Counted from the stretch's first letter, positions 10,601 through 33,282 are shown. The stretch: DNA of 64,000 nucleotides from Protoeuglena noctilucae (GCA_958009085.1 OY253680.1:930001-994000); one strand, 5' to 3'. Notes: a model not told the origin generated them from the letters alone. Numbers and translations are program-made.

Positions 10601-13600
10601 NNNNNNNNNNNNNNNNNNNNNNNNNNNNNNNNNNNNNNNNNNNNNNNNNNNNNNNNNNNNNNNNNNNNNNNNNNNNNNNNNNNNNNNNNNNNNNNNNNNN
10701 NNNNNNNNNNNNNNNNNNNNNNNNNNNNNNNNNNNNNNNNNNNNNNNNNNNNNNNNNNNNNNNNNNNTCACTCTCACCATCACTATCGCCACCACTATCA
10801 CCATCACCATCACTATCGCTATCACTATCACTATAACCATTCGCAGATCTTCGACGTGCGCTTCAACGAGGGCTCCCTGATGCGCATGTGGGAGAAGACG
10901 GCGGTGCCAGAGTCGTGGACCCCCGCTGTGAGGGAGGCGGGGAAGCCGAGGCCGTCGAAGCTGCCCCAGGATGCCAGGATGGTGGTGTACCGGTGAGGGA
11001 GCTGTGGAATGGGGGAATGTGACGTATGAATGAGTGAGGGGGGAGCGATTGTGTCAGTGAGTGAGGGCCACCCCCAACACCACCTCCACTGCCAACCCCA
11101 CTGCCACCCCCGCTGCCACCCCCACTGCCACCCTCAACACCACCCCCACTGCCACCCATATCGCCACCCCCACTCCCTCTCCCATCCCCAGCCCCGACCT
11201 AGACTCCTTCCTCGAAAAGATCGCGGTCGCCAAGAGCAAACGGCAGCAGACGACGCGCCAGGCCCTTCGCACTTTAGTAAAACACCACATCATGCCGTTG
11301 CGGCAGCTCAAAGTGAAGAAACTGGACAAGTTCTTAGGGGCGTTGCTGCACCCTGACGTGGGGGAGATTCTGGCGGAATACGAGCCGGCCATCAAGGAGT
11401 GCTACGGGGTGTACTCGATGATGGACGAGGAGCTGGGGTGGGAGATCACGTGGGAGATGCTGGAGGTGGGTGTTGGTATAAGTGATATTAGTTATGAATA
11501 TGTATTGTTATGGGGTGTACTCGATGATGGACTGGGCAATCATTAGTGACCCACTACATACTGGTTACCATACCAGAGGCCATGTAAATCCTGGAGCTGA
11601 CCAATCTATATAATCATCTGTATATACCCATTCTCTATTTCATTCTGCATCTCTCAGGAGGCCAACGAGACCATGTCGATCCTGGAGCTGACCAAGCTTG
11701 CGGCGGACCTGAAGATCGTGCCCCACCTCATCACCGCCAAGGAACTCGACCTCATATTCCGAAAGGTCAACTACGGGCCTGGATCAGGTGAGAAGGTAAT
11801 GTCATGGAGACAGTTCTATTTGTGGTTACACACACTCTCTCTCCCTACCGCCCCAGAGACTGCACCCCACCACCCACTCTACACCCAACGGCCTGCCAAC
11901 CGCATTTCAACCCCCCCACGTTCACCCCGCTCACCACCTCACCCTCACCCACACCCACACCCTCACCCTCACCCTCACCCCCCCCACCCCAGACGACAGT
12001 TTCACGGAGATGTCCTACGACGAATTCGTGGACGCCCTTGGCCTGATCGCCATGGTGGGATTCACCAAAAAGGAGGAGCACGCCAACAAGAGCGCCCCCG
12101 ACATGCTGCGGCTGTTGTTTGAATACATGGGGCTGCAGCCGGGGGATCTGAAGAGGTTCAATCCCGATGAGGATCCCTATTACGAGTGGAAGAGCCTGCA
12201 TGTGGACTACGAGGCGGCGGAGGCGAGCATGAAGGGGGGGAGGGATTGGGATCGAGTCTTGCTATCGATCTCGCGTTTACTGCAGGACTGCAGCACTGAT
12301 CCCCTCTTTCTACTTCATGCACCACCCCACCCACCACGCTCTCCACTCCACACACCACCAACACACTCCCCACCCCACTCCCCACCCCCAGCGCGGCCGC
12401 TCCCACATGGGCGTGATGATCGCGGAGGTCATCGAGCCCCCCGACGTGTGGTGGCCGGAGGACGTGGCGGAGATTCTGGCAAAGGCGATATCCGCGCAGA
12501 GGAGGGGGGACGCGGCGTCCTGCCTGGAGTTATACGCGGATGCGATGCGGAGGTGGCAGGGACTGGCGCAGAGAGTGGGGCAGGCGCTGAGGCTGTTTGC
12601 GGTCGAGGGGGAGGGGGAGGGGGAGGAGGGGGAGGAGGTGAGTGGGGGGAGGGGGGGGGAAGGGGGGTTAGTGGGTATTGTTGAGTGGAGTGATGAGAGG
12701 GGGTTGCAAAGGGGGGGGGGGGGGGGGGGGGGGGGGTATGGCAGTGACAAGGTAAATGGGGAGGGTCGGTTGATCGACGCATCTCGCCACCGTCACTGCC
12801 CACTCCCACCAGCGCACTCCATTCCAACACAGAGTGGCAGTGGGGCTGCCCGCATGTCAAACCAATGCGTAACAACCACCCCACTCCTCATCTTCTCATC
12901 TACCCACCCCATCATCCCCCCAGGCCCTCCCCGCCAAGGGCGCGTCGCGTGACTCCGTGGATTCGATGTTTAGCCAGGCATCGCATGTTGATGATGCTGG
13001 GGACAATGCTGCATCCAAGAGACATTCGGTGGCCACGGTGGCGTCGGTGCAGGGGGGGGGAGGGGCACCCAAGGTGAGAGTCAGTGGGGGGGGGGGATGG
13101 TGGTGAGGGTGAGTGTGGTGGTAAAAGGGACAGTGAGCGACATCCGCACTCTCACCGCCACCCACACATGCACCGACACTTGCAACCCCCTCACATCCAC
13201 CCACACTCACACCCCCCACCCCCACTCCCCCCCAGACCCACCAGCGCACTCGGTTTGCCTCCCGCACCGCCACGACGTTCCGAGACGTCGACGAGGCAGG
13301 GGGAGATGGTGCATCAGCAACTGCCACAGCCACAGTGACTGACAACGACAGTCACGGTGGCGATCCCAGAGTGCGACTGGCGCAGAGTCAAGGGTCATCA
13401 GTGGGGCAGGGGGGGGGGCATGTGGGGGTGGCACACAGCGCCAGTCAGGGCACAGCCATACCCCACAGCGCATCGCAATCGCACAGCGCGGCACCCAGCG
13501 CGGGCCCTTCCCGGGCACACAGCGTGGCACACAGCGTCGCACACAGCGTGGCACACAGCGTCGCACACAGCGTGGCACACAGCGTCGCACACAGCGTGGC

Positions 13601-16600
13601 TCCCAGCATCGCACCTAGTGTATCGCAAAGCGTGGCGCACAGCGTGGGTGCGCCCAGCGTGGGTGCGCCCAGCGTGGCTGCGTCTGCGTTGCACTCGCGT
13701 GCGCCTTCGTTCGGGGATGGGGGGGACGAGGGGTGGGGCGCGCATGCGGTGGTGGCGCTGGAGGACCTGGGGGAGGTGAGGGGGGTGGGTGATGGGTGAT
13801 GGATGAGTGGATGTGTGATAAGTGACTGTGTGTACATAGGTGAGGAGTGGGTGAGTGTGTGGCATGAAGGGTATTTGATGAGTGGATGTGTTGATGGGTG
13901 GGTGTGATGGGTGACTGTACGGTGGAGGTTGGACTGATGAGCGTGCATGACGTGACTGTGTGGTACGATCAAGGTGTGCTGACGCTGCCTACATGTAACA
14001 ATAAACACGGTATGAATGCACCCCCACCCCATCCAGGCGGAGTTGAGCAAGGACATGCGCCGTATGCTGGACACGTGGGACGCGGCCACGAGGGAGCTGA
14101 GGAGGCGCAAGAGTCGGTGGGGGAGCAGCAGGGACGAGGTGGTGAAGGACATACAGGCAATGCAGGTGAATGAGTGAGAGTGACTGAGTGAGCGAGTGGC
14201 ATGCATTGGACCCACTGTCCCTCCGTTACCCCTTCTCATCACTCTAGCCACCCCCTATATCAACATTCCAAATCTCCCCATCTCCCATTCAGAAGTCCGA
14301 GGAAGCCCCGGTCGGCAACAGCATCAACGACGTCGGCCACCGCATGCTCAGGGAGGTGGAGCTGTACTTTGCGCTGGTGATGGCCAACGTGCTGCAGCAG
14401 GAGGGACAGGACGCGGCCACCATAGAGGTGGGAGTGGGGGTGGATGGGATGGATGCGTGATATGGGGCGGACGCCAGTCGGTGGTTGCGATGTTCGACAG
14501 ACGCAGCAATAACGCAGTGATTGTGCTAATTGATCATGACCCATCTTACCCCTGCCTCTTTTGTCAAACCCACACCATCCACCTTCCACACCACTCACCT
14601 CACCACCCCCCATCCACCCCACCCCACGCCACTCCCCTCTCCACCCCCCTCACCCCCCCCAGGTGTTGCGCCAGGCCGACGAGGACATCAAATCCCTGGG
14701 AGAGGGCCACGTGATGGCCACCACCGCCGCGTCCGTGGAGGGCATGTCCTACTTCAACACCGGCAACCTGCGCATGGCATTCCGGAAGATGGTCCAGGCC
14801 TATGTTGAGCGGTCGGTGCACCCATCGCTGGGCAAAGCGCATCTGGACACTGCAGTGGCGGCACATAACCTGGGGTGTCTGCTGGAGCGGTGCGGGCAGC
14901 TGGGGAAAGCGGCGGAGGTGCTGGGGAGCGCGGCTGAGACGCTGCACGCGCAGCTGGGGGTCACGCACCCACGGGCGGCGCTGGCGAGCAGGAACCTGGC
15001 GAGAGTGAGGCAGAAGTGAGTGGGAGGGATGATGGTGGGGGGGTATGTTTGGGTGGGCGTGTGGGTGTGGGTGTGTGTGTGTGTGTGTAACAGCACCCTC
15101 GGTCTCACTCCGACATAACTATTACTACTGCTTTCATGTTCCGACATTTGCATCTCACCACATCCCCCCTTCCTCGTCTGTCTCCCCAGGGTGGCTGCCG
15201 CTTCCCGCGAGGCCCTGGCTGCCCAGGCGTCCGCCCCCGCCCCCCTGGCTGACAAGGGGTCCGCATCTGAGAAGTCCATGAGCCGGGCAGCGGGGGAGGG
15301 GAAAGCAGAGTCCAAAGCAGGAGAATCCAAAGCAGTGGGAGAGTCCAAAGGTGGTGAATCTAAGGGCGGTGAATCGAAGGGGGAGTCTAAGGCGGAGAGG
15401 GAGCGTGCGGATGCCAAGAGCAAGCGGCAGCAGGAGAGGGAGAAGAGGGAGAAGGAGAGGAGGGCGAAGCACGAGGTGAGATATGATGGGGAAGGGTGAC
15501 CCTCACATGTGTACGAGATGCACCACGCTAGCATGCGCCTGTCGCACGCCCTGCCCCACCCACGGCCACCGTCGACCCATCCCGACCATCCCTCCACTGC
15601 CCATCAACCCCCCACACATTACAACGTCCCTCACCTCCCCCCCACTCCACTCCCCCCCCAGGCCTTCCTGTCCCGGTTAGCGGGCGGGTCCCGCCACACG
15701 GCATTGGAGGTGAGCGTGAAGGACGGCGCGGCTCTGATGAGCAACCAGCGCCGCATCCTGTCCTCGTGGCAGCCGCGGTTCTTCCGGCCGCCCGAGGGGT
15801 GGCAGCAGGACGCGAGGGCGGTGTTCAACGCGGTGAGGGCGGACGTGGAGGCGTATGCGTCGGGGGAGCGGCAGGCGCGGCCGAGGGGGGAGGCGATCCT
15901 GAAACTCATCATGGCCGACAACGGAGTCATCGAGGTGAGGAGTCGAGAGGGGGGGAGGGGAAGGATGGAACATGAGTGGGTTGGCTGCGGACGCAACAGC
16001 ATGCGGCATGACGGTCGTCCCGATGACGACGATGTTATGAACTGCACTGTCGTATCTGCGCGGATACATACTATCAAACTACCTGTTACAACAATCTCTC
16101 TCAACCCTGCTGCGTCTCAGGACGAGGCGGAGAAGCGCGGCATCATCCGACGCACGGCGCGGCAGAGGCGGGAGCGGAGGCGGAGGGAGCTGGCGCGCAT
16201 CAACAAGCACGGGGCATACGTGCCGGACATGGCGCAGATCGAGGCGATCGGTGAGGATATGCGGGCCCTGTACGGCAGCAAGGCTGCTTCCTGCGCGGTT
16301 GTGTGTCACTCTCACGCTTCCCATCGTGCTCTGGCCGCAGAGAAGGCACTGCAGGGCGTGCTGACGCGGGGAGAGCAGGGGACGGTGCAGATGGAGGTGC
16401 AGATGGGCGACATCCTGCTGCTGGTGAGGCGACATCACGCTAGCCATGCTGCCCGCGCCCGCAGCAGCACCGGCGATCGCTGCGGGGGCTTAGTGGATGC
16501 AAACACATTCTTATATTCTAATCATCTCAATCATCGCTCCGCTCGCAGGCTAAGCGGATGGGGGAGTACACGGAGGAAGAGGACTTGGGCCCCGACCTGC

Positions 16601-16665
16601 GCGTCGCGCTGGCGCCCACGCCCGAGCCGGAGGAAGGCGAAGAGGAGCTGCCGGGAGCGGCGTAG
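7634..16665 (+). CDS. Large RCC1 propeller / EF-hand-like / TPR scaffold protein
   Basis: Twenty-one exons, all phase-consistent: 7634-7732, 8097-8267, 8453-8548, 8795-8978, 9242-10071, 10342-10536, 10847-10992, 11192-11465, 11658-11787, 11993-12222, 12392-12637, 12924-13073, 13236-13775, 14037-14165, 14293-14427, 14663-15015, 15190-15475, 15662-15934, 16121-16250, 16341-16423 and 16549-16665; about 1598 residues. The first 460 residues form RCC1-type blades (VAAGADHFAACTADGDVFVW, GKEGGMLVWGDNACGQL, SAGKEHAAAVDQHGTLFTWG). A helical region follows with EF-hand-like units (LTKLAADLKIVPHLITAKEL then EMSYDEFVDALGLIA), a VAHS repeat, one TPR near residue 815, kinesin-light-chain-like TPRs in exon 16 (HNLGCLLERCGQLGKAAEVL), a Lys/Glu/Ser-rich linker and a helical C-terminus. 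Intron 10 has a GC donor. No function is assigned; RCC1 plus TPR scaffolds can bind GTPases or microtubule systems. An assembly gap in intron 6 could hide an exon. Confidence 0.75.
8731..8812 (+). repeat. Repeated copies of the exon 4 start in the preceding intron
   Basis: The first bases of exon 4 (ctcacctctgccatactc from 8795) have near copies at 8734-8751 and a shorter one at 8762-8777, each preceded by an AG. These are extra candidate acceptors. Confidence 0.6.
10050..10200 (+). repeat. Copy of exon 5 end plus GT-rich low-complexity intron sequence
   Basis: The exon end and donor at about 10050-10078 (gaacgcgcagggggaggtga) has a degenerate copy at about 10117-10141. Around and after it the intron is almost pure (TG)n with G runs. 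Confidence 0.55.
10568..10767. other. Assembly gap of 200 N
   Basis: A run of 200 N inside intron 6 of the RCC1/TPR gene. It is flanked by TG repeats on the left and a CAY-type repeat on the right, so it probably marks a repeat that did not assemble; the round length suggests an arbitrary size. Confidence 0.95.
10768..10840 (+). repeat. Imperfect (CACYAT)n microsatellite
   Basis: Repeating cactatcaccat-type units fill the 3' part of intron 6, immediately after the assembly gap and up to the pyrimidine tract before exon 7. Confidence 0.85.
11399..11700 (+). repeat. Intron 8 carries copies of both flanking exon edges
   Basis: The exon 8 sequence ggggtgtactcgatgatgga (about 11405-11424) recurs inside the following intron at about 11513-11532. 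The exon 9 sequence atcctggagctgacca (about 11678-11693) is preceded by a copy at about 11588-11603. So this single intron holds a fragment of each neighbouring exon. Confidence 0.65.
12711..12736 (+). repeat. Poly-G tract of about 26 bases in intron 11
   Basis: An uninterrupted G run, in an intron whose 5' half is already G-rich. It is a likely G-quadruplex former and a likely site of length error in the assembly. Confidence 0.85.
13517..13680 (+). repeat. In-frame 12-bp tandem repeat encoding Val-Ala-His-Ser
   Basis: Alternating units gtggcacacagc and gtcgcacacagc are repeated in tandem, in frame, within exon 13 of the RCC1/TPR gene, giving VAHS runs that decay on the right into VAPS, SQSV and VGAPS units. 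It is a coding minisatellite likely to vary in copy number between strains. Confidence 0.9.
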
Positions 16666-17322
16666 GATGGAGGCTGGAATGTAAACCTGCACTGCGGACG
16701 ATTTTACACTGGCGTGTATGCCCTGGCGTGTTTCAGAGTTTTTTTTTGATCTCGTAGATGTCTTTGCGCGAATAAATGTCCGCGCGTGCACATTGCGCGC
16801 AAGCGAGTCGTTCGCAGTGCCCGGGCGCGCTTAAAGCGCTGAACAGCGGGCGACTTTGGTGGGAGGGGCACTCCTGTCGCGGGGCCACCAGGGTTCGTCG
16901 CGTGGAGCACACCAGGCTTGCACGGAAGCTAGCAGTCGAGCGCGGGCATCGCCGGGGAGGAAGGGTGGGCGGAGGGGGGTGCGCTGAAGCACGGGGACGG
17001 GCGGACGGCCCGGGACGCGTGCATCGCGCGGGGGCTGCGCCTGAGGCGGGGCTCGGGGCCCGCGCCTGATTCCTGAGTCCTCTGTCGAGGCCCGGGAGGC
17101 CGAACAGGCGTCGAAAATGGGAGACCGGGCCACAAGGCGAGCAACCGGAAGCCGTGATGGTGTGAATGCCCGTGGCTCGCTCGCGCCGCCGCCGATGGGC
17201 GCTGGGACACTTGCTTCATGTACAACTGCACCCAGAGTATCGACGCCGCTGCAAGTCTGCGCGCCATCGCCGGCCTGCGCCGCGCCGAGGCCCACGCAGC
17301 ACGCGTCGCTCCCGCTTCACCG
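16666..17322. other. Intergenic region between RCC1/TPR gene and PRP2 helicase
   Basis: It holds the 3' flank of the first gene and the 5' flank of the next, both on the plus strand. A frame open upstream of the PRP2 start codon (from about 17218) is in phase with it, so the N-terminus could be longer, but the extension has no family similarity. No other gene is supported. Confidence 0.5.
16771..16776 (+). promoter_or_regulatory. Candidate polyadenylation signal AATAAA
   Basis: A perfect AATAAA lies about 105 bases after the stop codon of the RCC1/TPR gene. A TGTAA, the common green-algal signal, also occurs close to the stop at 16680-16684. Which is used is unknown. Confidence 0.35.
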
Positions 17323-28220
<10,898 letters not shown>

Positions 28221-28406
28221 GCATGCCGTACATGTCTTGTCATGAATCGCACCGGTTTGAATGGGAATGGTTGACAAGGCAGGAACAGTTGGTGGTCGCA
28301 ATCAACAGCAAACGTACTCGGATGCTAGTCACGCCCCGCGCTTTGCCAAGCCCTGCTCAGCACTCAGTGCTCTGCCACTCGCACCACCCCCACCCCATCA
28401 CCCCAT

Positions 28407-28503
28407 CACTGCAATGCGGGGCTGTCGAGCATCCGAACATCAACCCCACCCCACCACTCCTCTCCCCTTCACTGCATTGCGGGGCTGTCGAGGACCGCGA
28501 ACC
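28407..28503. repeat. Copy of glutathione synthetase coding end in the convergent spacer
   Basis: The sequence around the glutathione synthetase stop (28469-28503, gcattgcggggctgtcgag on the plus strand) has a near copy at about 28410-28440 in the spacer between phosphoglucomutase and this gene. Confidence 0.7.
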
Positions 28504-31377
28504 CGGACGCGACCCCCCCCTCGTTGGAGTCTGCGGTCTTGGTGCGCAGTAAGTGGCCGGCAGCCGCGTTCATCAGCGACCCTTTGCCACGCGCCTCCAC
28601 GCACACCCCGTAGACGCCCAGCTCTGACAGGGAGTCGGACCAGAAGTGGCGACCGTTGCGGAGGAAGAGCGTGCGGTCTGAAGGGGAGAGGGGGAGGGGA
28701 GGGAGATGGGTGATGACGGGCGATACTGTGCAATGGGTGCAGTGCAGTGCCGTTGCTGTTGAGGCAAGTCGCCATGAGCGGCAGCGACAGGTTGCATAGA
28801 AGGCATGTGTCGGTCGCATTCCACCACTGCACGCCGTCATCGACACACAGCCATGGCATGCCATCCCGTCATCCCCATCCCTGGCTGCTTCTCACTGACG
28901 GGTGGCCGTATGCGCTCCATGAGGATGTACTGGGCCAGGTCGCTGCCACCCGCCCGCAGCCGGGCCGCGATATCGGCACCGTACACGTTGTTGCCACCAC
29001 CCTCGCGCTGGGGCTGCATGGGTGGGGGGTGTTATGGAATGGGTGAGGATGGGCGAGAGATGGGGATTAACTCATGGATACCAACAACATCCGTTTAGTA
29101 AGACTTAGCATGCAACACAAACACAACACCAGTGCCATCGGTGGGGGCAGTAAGACTAAACGTGCAGCATAAAACCACAGCCCATCGCACCGTATGCAAC
29201 ATGCAACACTCTTATTCCCCACATTTTCACCTTAAGTACGTAGTCGTCGGGATGTTCGATGGCCCTCCTCACCACCTCCGCCACCTCCCCCTCCCTCTCC
29301 AGCGCCCACTGCCCCGCGTACACCGCACGCAGACGGGACACGGCATCGGCAGACACGAAACGCTGAGGGGGAGTGTCAGAGAGGGATGGCGAGGTTGACA
29401 ATCGCAGGTAACGCAGCACATATGGCATGCGATGGCATGCAGCAGCACCTCTAACCCCCTCTATCATCGTCACTCCATCCGCATCTCACCTCCGTGACTC
29501 CCGGCATGGCCAGCTCCTGCTGGATGCGCTTGGCACCCGCAATCTGCATGGGGAGATTCGGACACTGCGGGGAAGGGACGAACGACAGTTCACTGTCTCT
29601 CACAACCCATCCCAAGCACTTGTGGTCGCTGCGCATCAGCCGTGTGCCAGGCAGCCACCGCCCACTTGCCACATAACACACCCACTGGCGTCAGCCTTCT
29701 CTCACCTTGGGCGCATCTGACGTCTCCAGCACACACCTCCCGTCCCACTCTGCCTGACTGGGGTAGTCCCCAGGCGCATACCCCGACCGCAGATACACCA
29801 CACACACGCGGCGACCACCCACGGAGAGACTGCCGTCCTCAGACACTGTCGCCTCCGCCTCCACCTCCGCCTGCGAGAACACAGGCGGTTGCTGTTATCT
29901 AAGGGTCATGTTCGATCCACGAACAACCCCACACACACGTGCGCAACCTGCGAGACATGCACCCTCTCAACGCTTATCCACTGACCAGGGTTCGTCGGAT
30001 GGTGTCGATGCCGTGTTTCTCCCACAGCGTCGTGCACAGCCACTGCTGGTCGAATGCATTCATCTCCCCCGGTTGCACCACCATGAGCGCCGCGGGGCAC
30101 GACAGGTCCAAGCGAGACCCTACCCGGGGCTCCTCCCAGCCCTTGTGCGAGCAGTAGGCAGCAGCGGCAGTGGCCAGCGCCGACGCGAGGCCATCCAGTG
30201 CGCCGTTGCTGGGGAGGGATGACCGTGGGGGCAGCAGGTTGTCAGGGTCGCGGGAGGCGAGGTAGCGGTGGAGCTCAGAGGTCTTGGCGGAGAGGGCAGC
30301 GAAGGAGGCGGCAATCATATTGATCTCCACCTGCAGGAGGCGACCGCTGGGGGCATCTGCGCGGCGGCGGGGGAAGGGAACGGTTGGGCAGTCATACGCA
30401 CATGGCAGGTGCAGTCGCGCGAGCGTGGGCCCTGCAGCCCAGCGCACCGAGCATGTAGTCGGAGCGGTTGATCATGACGGTGACGGGGTCGTCGCCGGCG
30501 CCCCTCGCGCCCTCCACGCGGCCCATCAGGTCCACCAGCTGCTCCGTGAAGGCATCGAACTCAGCCGCGCGGCGCACGGTCGAGCGGAGGAAGGCGCGGT
30601 CGCGTGACACGGCGAGCATCAAGTCGTTGAAGTCCGCGGCCAACGCGACCGCCCGCTCGAACTGCGGGTGCGCGAGGGATGCCGGCTGGTTGGATGCCCA
30701 GATGGTGCTGGTGCTCCCCGGCGGGAGACTCCTGCGCCTCGCTGAGCGCGGGAGGAAGCAAAACGTGAAAGCGAGAAAGCATCACGGATGTACGGGTCCC
30801 GAAACGAGCGGCAGCGCCCCGCCTCGAGCGCTTGCACGCCCGCACCTCCTCGCGAGGCATCGGCGTCGGCGTGAGGGACACGGGGGCGTGCGCCATGACG
30901 ACCTGCACTCCAGACCCCATCACTTTCCCGTCCGTCGCGCCGCTGTAGCCCATCACCAGGCCGTTCTGCGCGGCCCACACGGCCGCGTCGCTGGCCAGGC
31001 GCGCGTCCCGCAGCTCGGTCCTGCGGGCCGGACGAGCACGTCATTATGTGCGACAAGACGCAGATTACATTGAGGCAACCGAGAAGACATCAAAGAACCC
31101 CGCAGGCCGCGCACCCAGTCTCCATCGTCGTCATCGCGCTCCCAGCTGAGGCGCGGAGGACCGCGAGAGGGCGCGGGGGGGCAGATACCCGACTAAACCC
31201 AGCGGTGTTGACGGTCTTGTGGATGCCGGCGCTCCGGTCCTGCGCAGACGACCCGAGCGGGGCTAGAAATGAGCGCGCAGAGTAGCACTTAGGAGAACGC
31301 CCGGTTGCGCTCCGCTTGAAGCTCGCAACCCTTGACAGAGGCTGCATAAGTGCACTTTCCAGCCATCGCGGTGACAT
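28469..31377 (-). CDS. GSH2: Glutathione synthetase (eukaryotic type)
   Basis: Nine minus-strand exons: 31115-31377, 30846-31020, 30448-30661, 29986-30356, 29706-29870, 29490-29564, 29231-29362, 28896-29013 and 28469-28677; about 573 residues. It joins gamma-glutamylcysteine and glycine using ATP, the last step of glutathione synthesis. Family marks in order: [101 protein letters not shown] and the glycine-rich end [20 protein letters not shown]. The first about 80 residues ([20 protein letters not shown], rich in Ser/Arg/Ala) look like a plastid or mitochondrial presequence; a start at the internal MTTMETG would give a cytosolic form of normal length. It converges on phosphoglucomutase and lies head-to-tail with the PRXL2-like gene. 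Confidence 0.92.
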
Positions 31378-31617
31378 TTATGGGTGACTACGCACCAGGA
31401 CGGCCGCGGCTGTCCGGCCTGACCCCAGGCTGCTTGCTGCCCGGGCCAGAGCAGCGCAGGGGTGTGATGCCATTCCTTTCACGCTGTCCCCTGTCCTATC
31501 TTCTGCCCCTCCGTAACGTGATGTTGCCGGAACATCGACGCAGCGAGATAATTTAACACAATTGCCACAAACGCCAGCATGCGCTCCCGCTGCAGCACAG
31601 GAGGTCACAAGGCAGTG

Positions 31618-32638
31618 CTATCCCGACCGTCCCTCCCCCTCCACGGCTGCCTTGACGAGCTCGTCCAGCGGAGCCGCGTCCCTGCGTGCAAGGCACAGGG
31701 TCACCGCTCAACAAAGGCACCCATCGCGTCCCACTCCCATCCAGCCCTCCCCACCCCGCATCCTCACCCGTACGTGGTTTCTTGGAATGCGTACTTGACG
31801 GTGCTGCCCCCCCTGGCCACCACCATGACGCCCCCGAACACGGTGCCGTCCCCACGCACGTTGTGATGCTTCACCTCCTTGAGGCTCCCCCACAGGTTGC
31901 GCCAGGCGCGCGAGAAGGGGTTGAGGATGGGCAGCAGGTTGCCCACGCGCACCTCGCCCTCCCCCAGCGCACGGTAGAAGGACTTCTGCTCGTCCTGGTA
32001 CACGGGACCCGGCCAGACCTTGTCCTGGAAATCCTCAATCTCCAGGGGCAGCGACTGGTGGACCACGGCCGCCAGGCGCACGCCCGCCGCGTCCAGGTCA
32101 GGCTTGCGGGCCCACAAGTCTTGGGCCATCTTGCGGCAGGCCACGCAGCCGGGGCGCCTGCAGACAAGACGGGGTGAGAGTGATGCACGCTGTCACGGGG
32201 GCTCTGTGTGGGCCATGCAGCTCCGCCAGGACGCACCGGATGCACAGGACAACGCACGTGGCGTCCTTCCATAGTTCGTCGGACTTGATGGTACCGCCCT
32301 GCGGGCGCGGGCGGCGCGCGTCGGGTCCGCGGCAAGGCAGCCCCGCTGCAGTGCCCTAGCCGGGCTGCGCGGCCCGCACCTTCGGTAGCGACCTCAGAAT
32401 GATGTCGCGCACGTCGGCGACGTTGATGGAGATCCTCATGTTGCCCGCGTGGATGCTCTGCGGCACCGCCTCGATGACAATTGGCCGTGTTTACCTCGTG
32501 GCCACGAACAGCGCGTTCTCCCTGTCCGCGAGGTGTTTTTCCTCCGAACCTGCGCACGCAGACGATGTCGCAAAGTGTTGAGCAAACGCGCCTGCTAGAT
32601 GGATCAGGCGCCGCGAGGCGAAGCGTTGGGCAGGGCAC
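31618..32638 (-). CDS. PRXL2 (FAM213)-type peroxiredoxin-like protein
   Basis: Five minus-strand exons: 32495-32638, 32380-32457, 32237-32298, 31768-32157 and 31618-31681; about 245 residues. The thioredoxin-fold, AhpC/TSA2 family signature is clear: GGTIKSDELWKDATCVVLCI, then RRPGCVACRKMAQDLWARKP with a CxxC-type active site, KVWPGPVYQDEQKSFYRALG, and the end GDAAPLDELVKAAVEG. Family members reduce peroxides or prostaglandin precursors or act as plastid redox proteins. The four downstream exons are well supported. Exon 1 is less certain: the ATG at 32638 gives an Arg/Ser/Pro-rich start that could be a transit peptide, but a start within exon 2 (MRISINVADVRD) is also possible. Confidence 0.8.
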
Positions 32639-33282
32639 CTCGCGTGCGTGTGGCGAGGGTGGAACGGAGCTCAGTATCCCTCAGTGCGTCTCGCTGATGA
32701 ACGGCAAGGAGCTTGCGGGTTTGTCGATGTCACACGCCATGGAATGCGCGAGGAACTGGAGAAGCTGCGGCAAGCCCTTCGGCGCTTCTGGCAACGAGCG
32801 ACTGGCGGGCGCGGGAGGGCACCGCAGGCCAAGTGGTGTGGCGAAATCGCTTCCATGCGAATCACCTGTCCTTCGGTGGCCTTTGCAACGCGGCAATCGC
32901 GTCTGTTCACTCAGCCACGCCCACAGACCGGCGTGCCTTTCGCTCGCGGCACCGAGACGGCTGTGCGCCCCGCATTCTGATTAGACAAGAATGTTTAATC
33001 CATTTGGAGCCACCATAACCAGATTCCACGAGACGGGGGAGGTGCGGGAAGGCGTGCAACGCGCACACATGCCGCAGGCCCCACCGTCGCATCGGCACGC
33101 TATGAAAGGCGCTCGGCACCTCCGAGCTCATGTTTATCACGCAACGTTTGCGAGGTCATGTAGCGCAGTCTTCTCCCGCGAAGGGCAGCCCGCGCGGCTG
33201 CCCCCCGCCCTCGGCATTCCTGTCGCCGCAACGCTGCTGCCGTCTCCTCGCGGAATGCGTCAGATGGTTGCATTCACTCCAC
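32639..33282. other. Divergent intergenic region
   Basis: It lies between the PRXL2-like gene and the unknown acidic-tail gene. Open frames occur on both strands at 32650-32900 (minus strand LPEAPKGLPQLLQFLAHSM; plus strand MREELEKLRQALRRFWQ), but they overlap each other and neither joins cleanly to a neighbouring exon. I make no gene call; a 5' exon of either neighbour is possible. Confidence 0.4.

Noticed and set aside
10768-10840. CRISPR-like array in the CAY repeat
   Set aside because: The units are short simple repeats without spacers, in a eukaryotic intron.
32648-32980. Plus-strand frame with MREELEKLRQALRRFWQ and opposing minus-strand frame LPEAPKGLPQLLQFLAHSM
   Set aside because: They overlap on opposite strands, neither has a usable junction to a neighbour, and no family is recognised; kept as a remark only.
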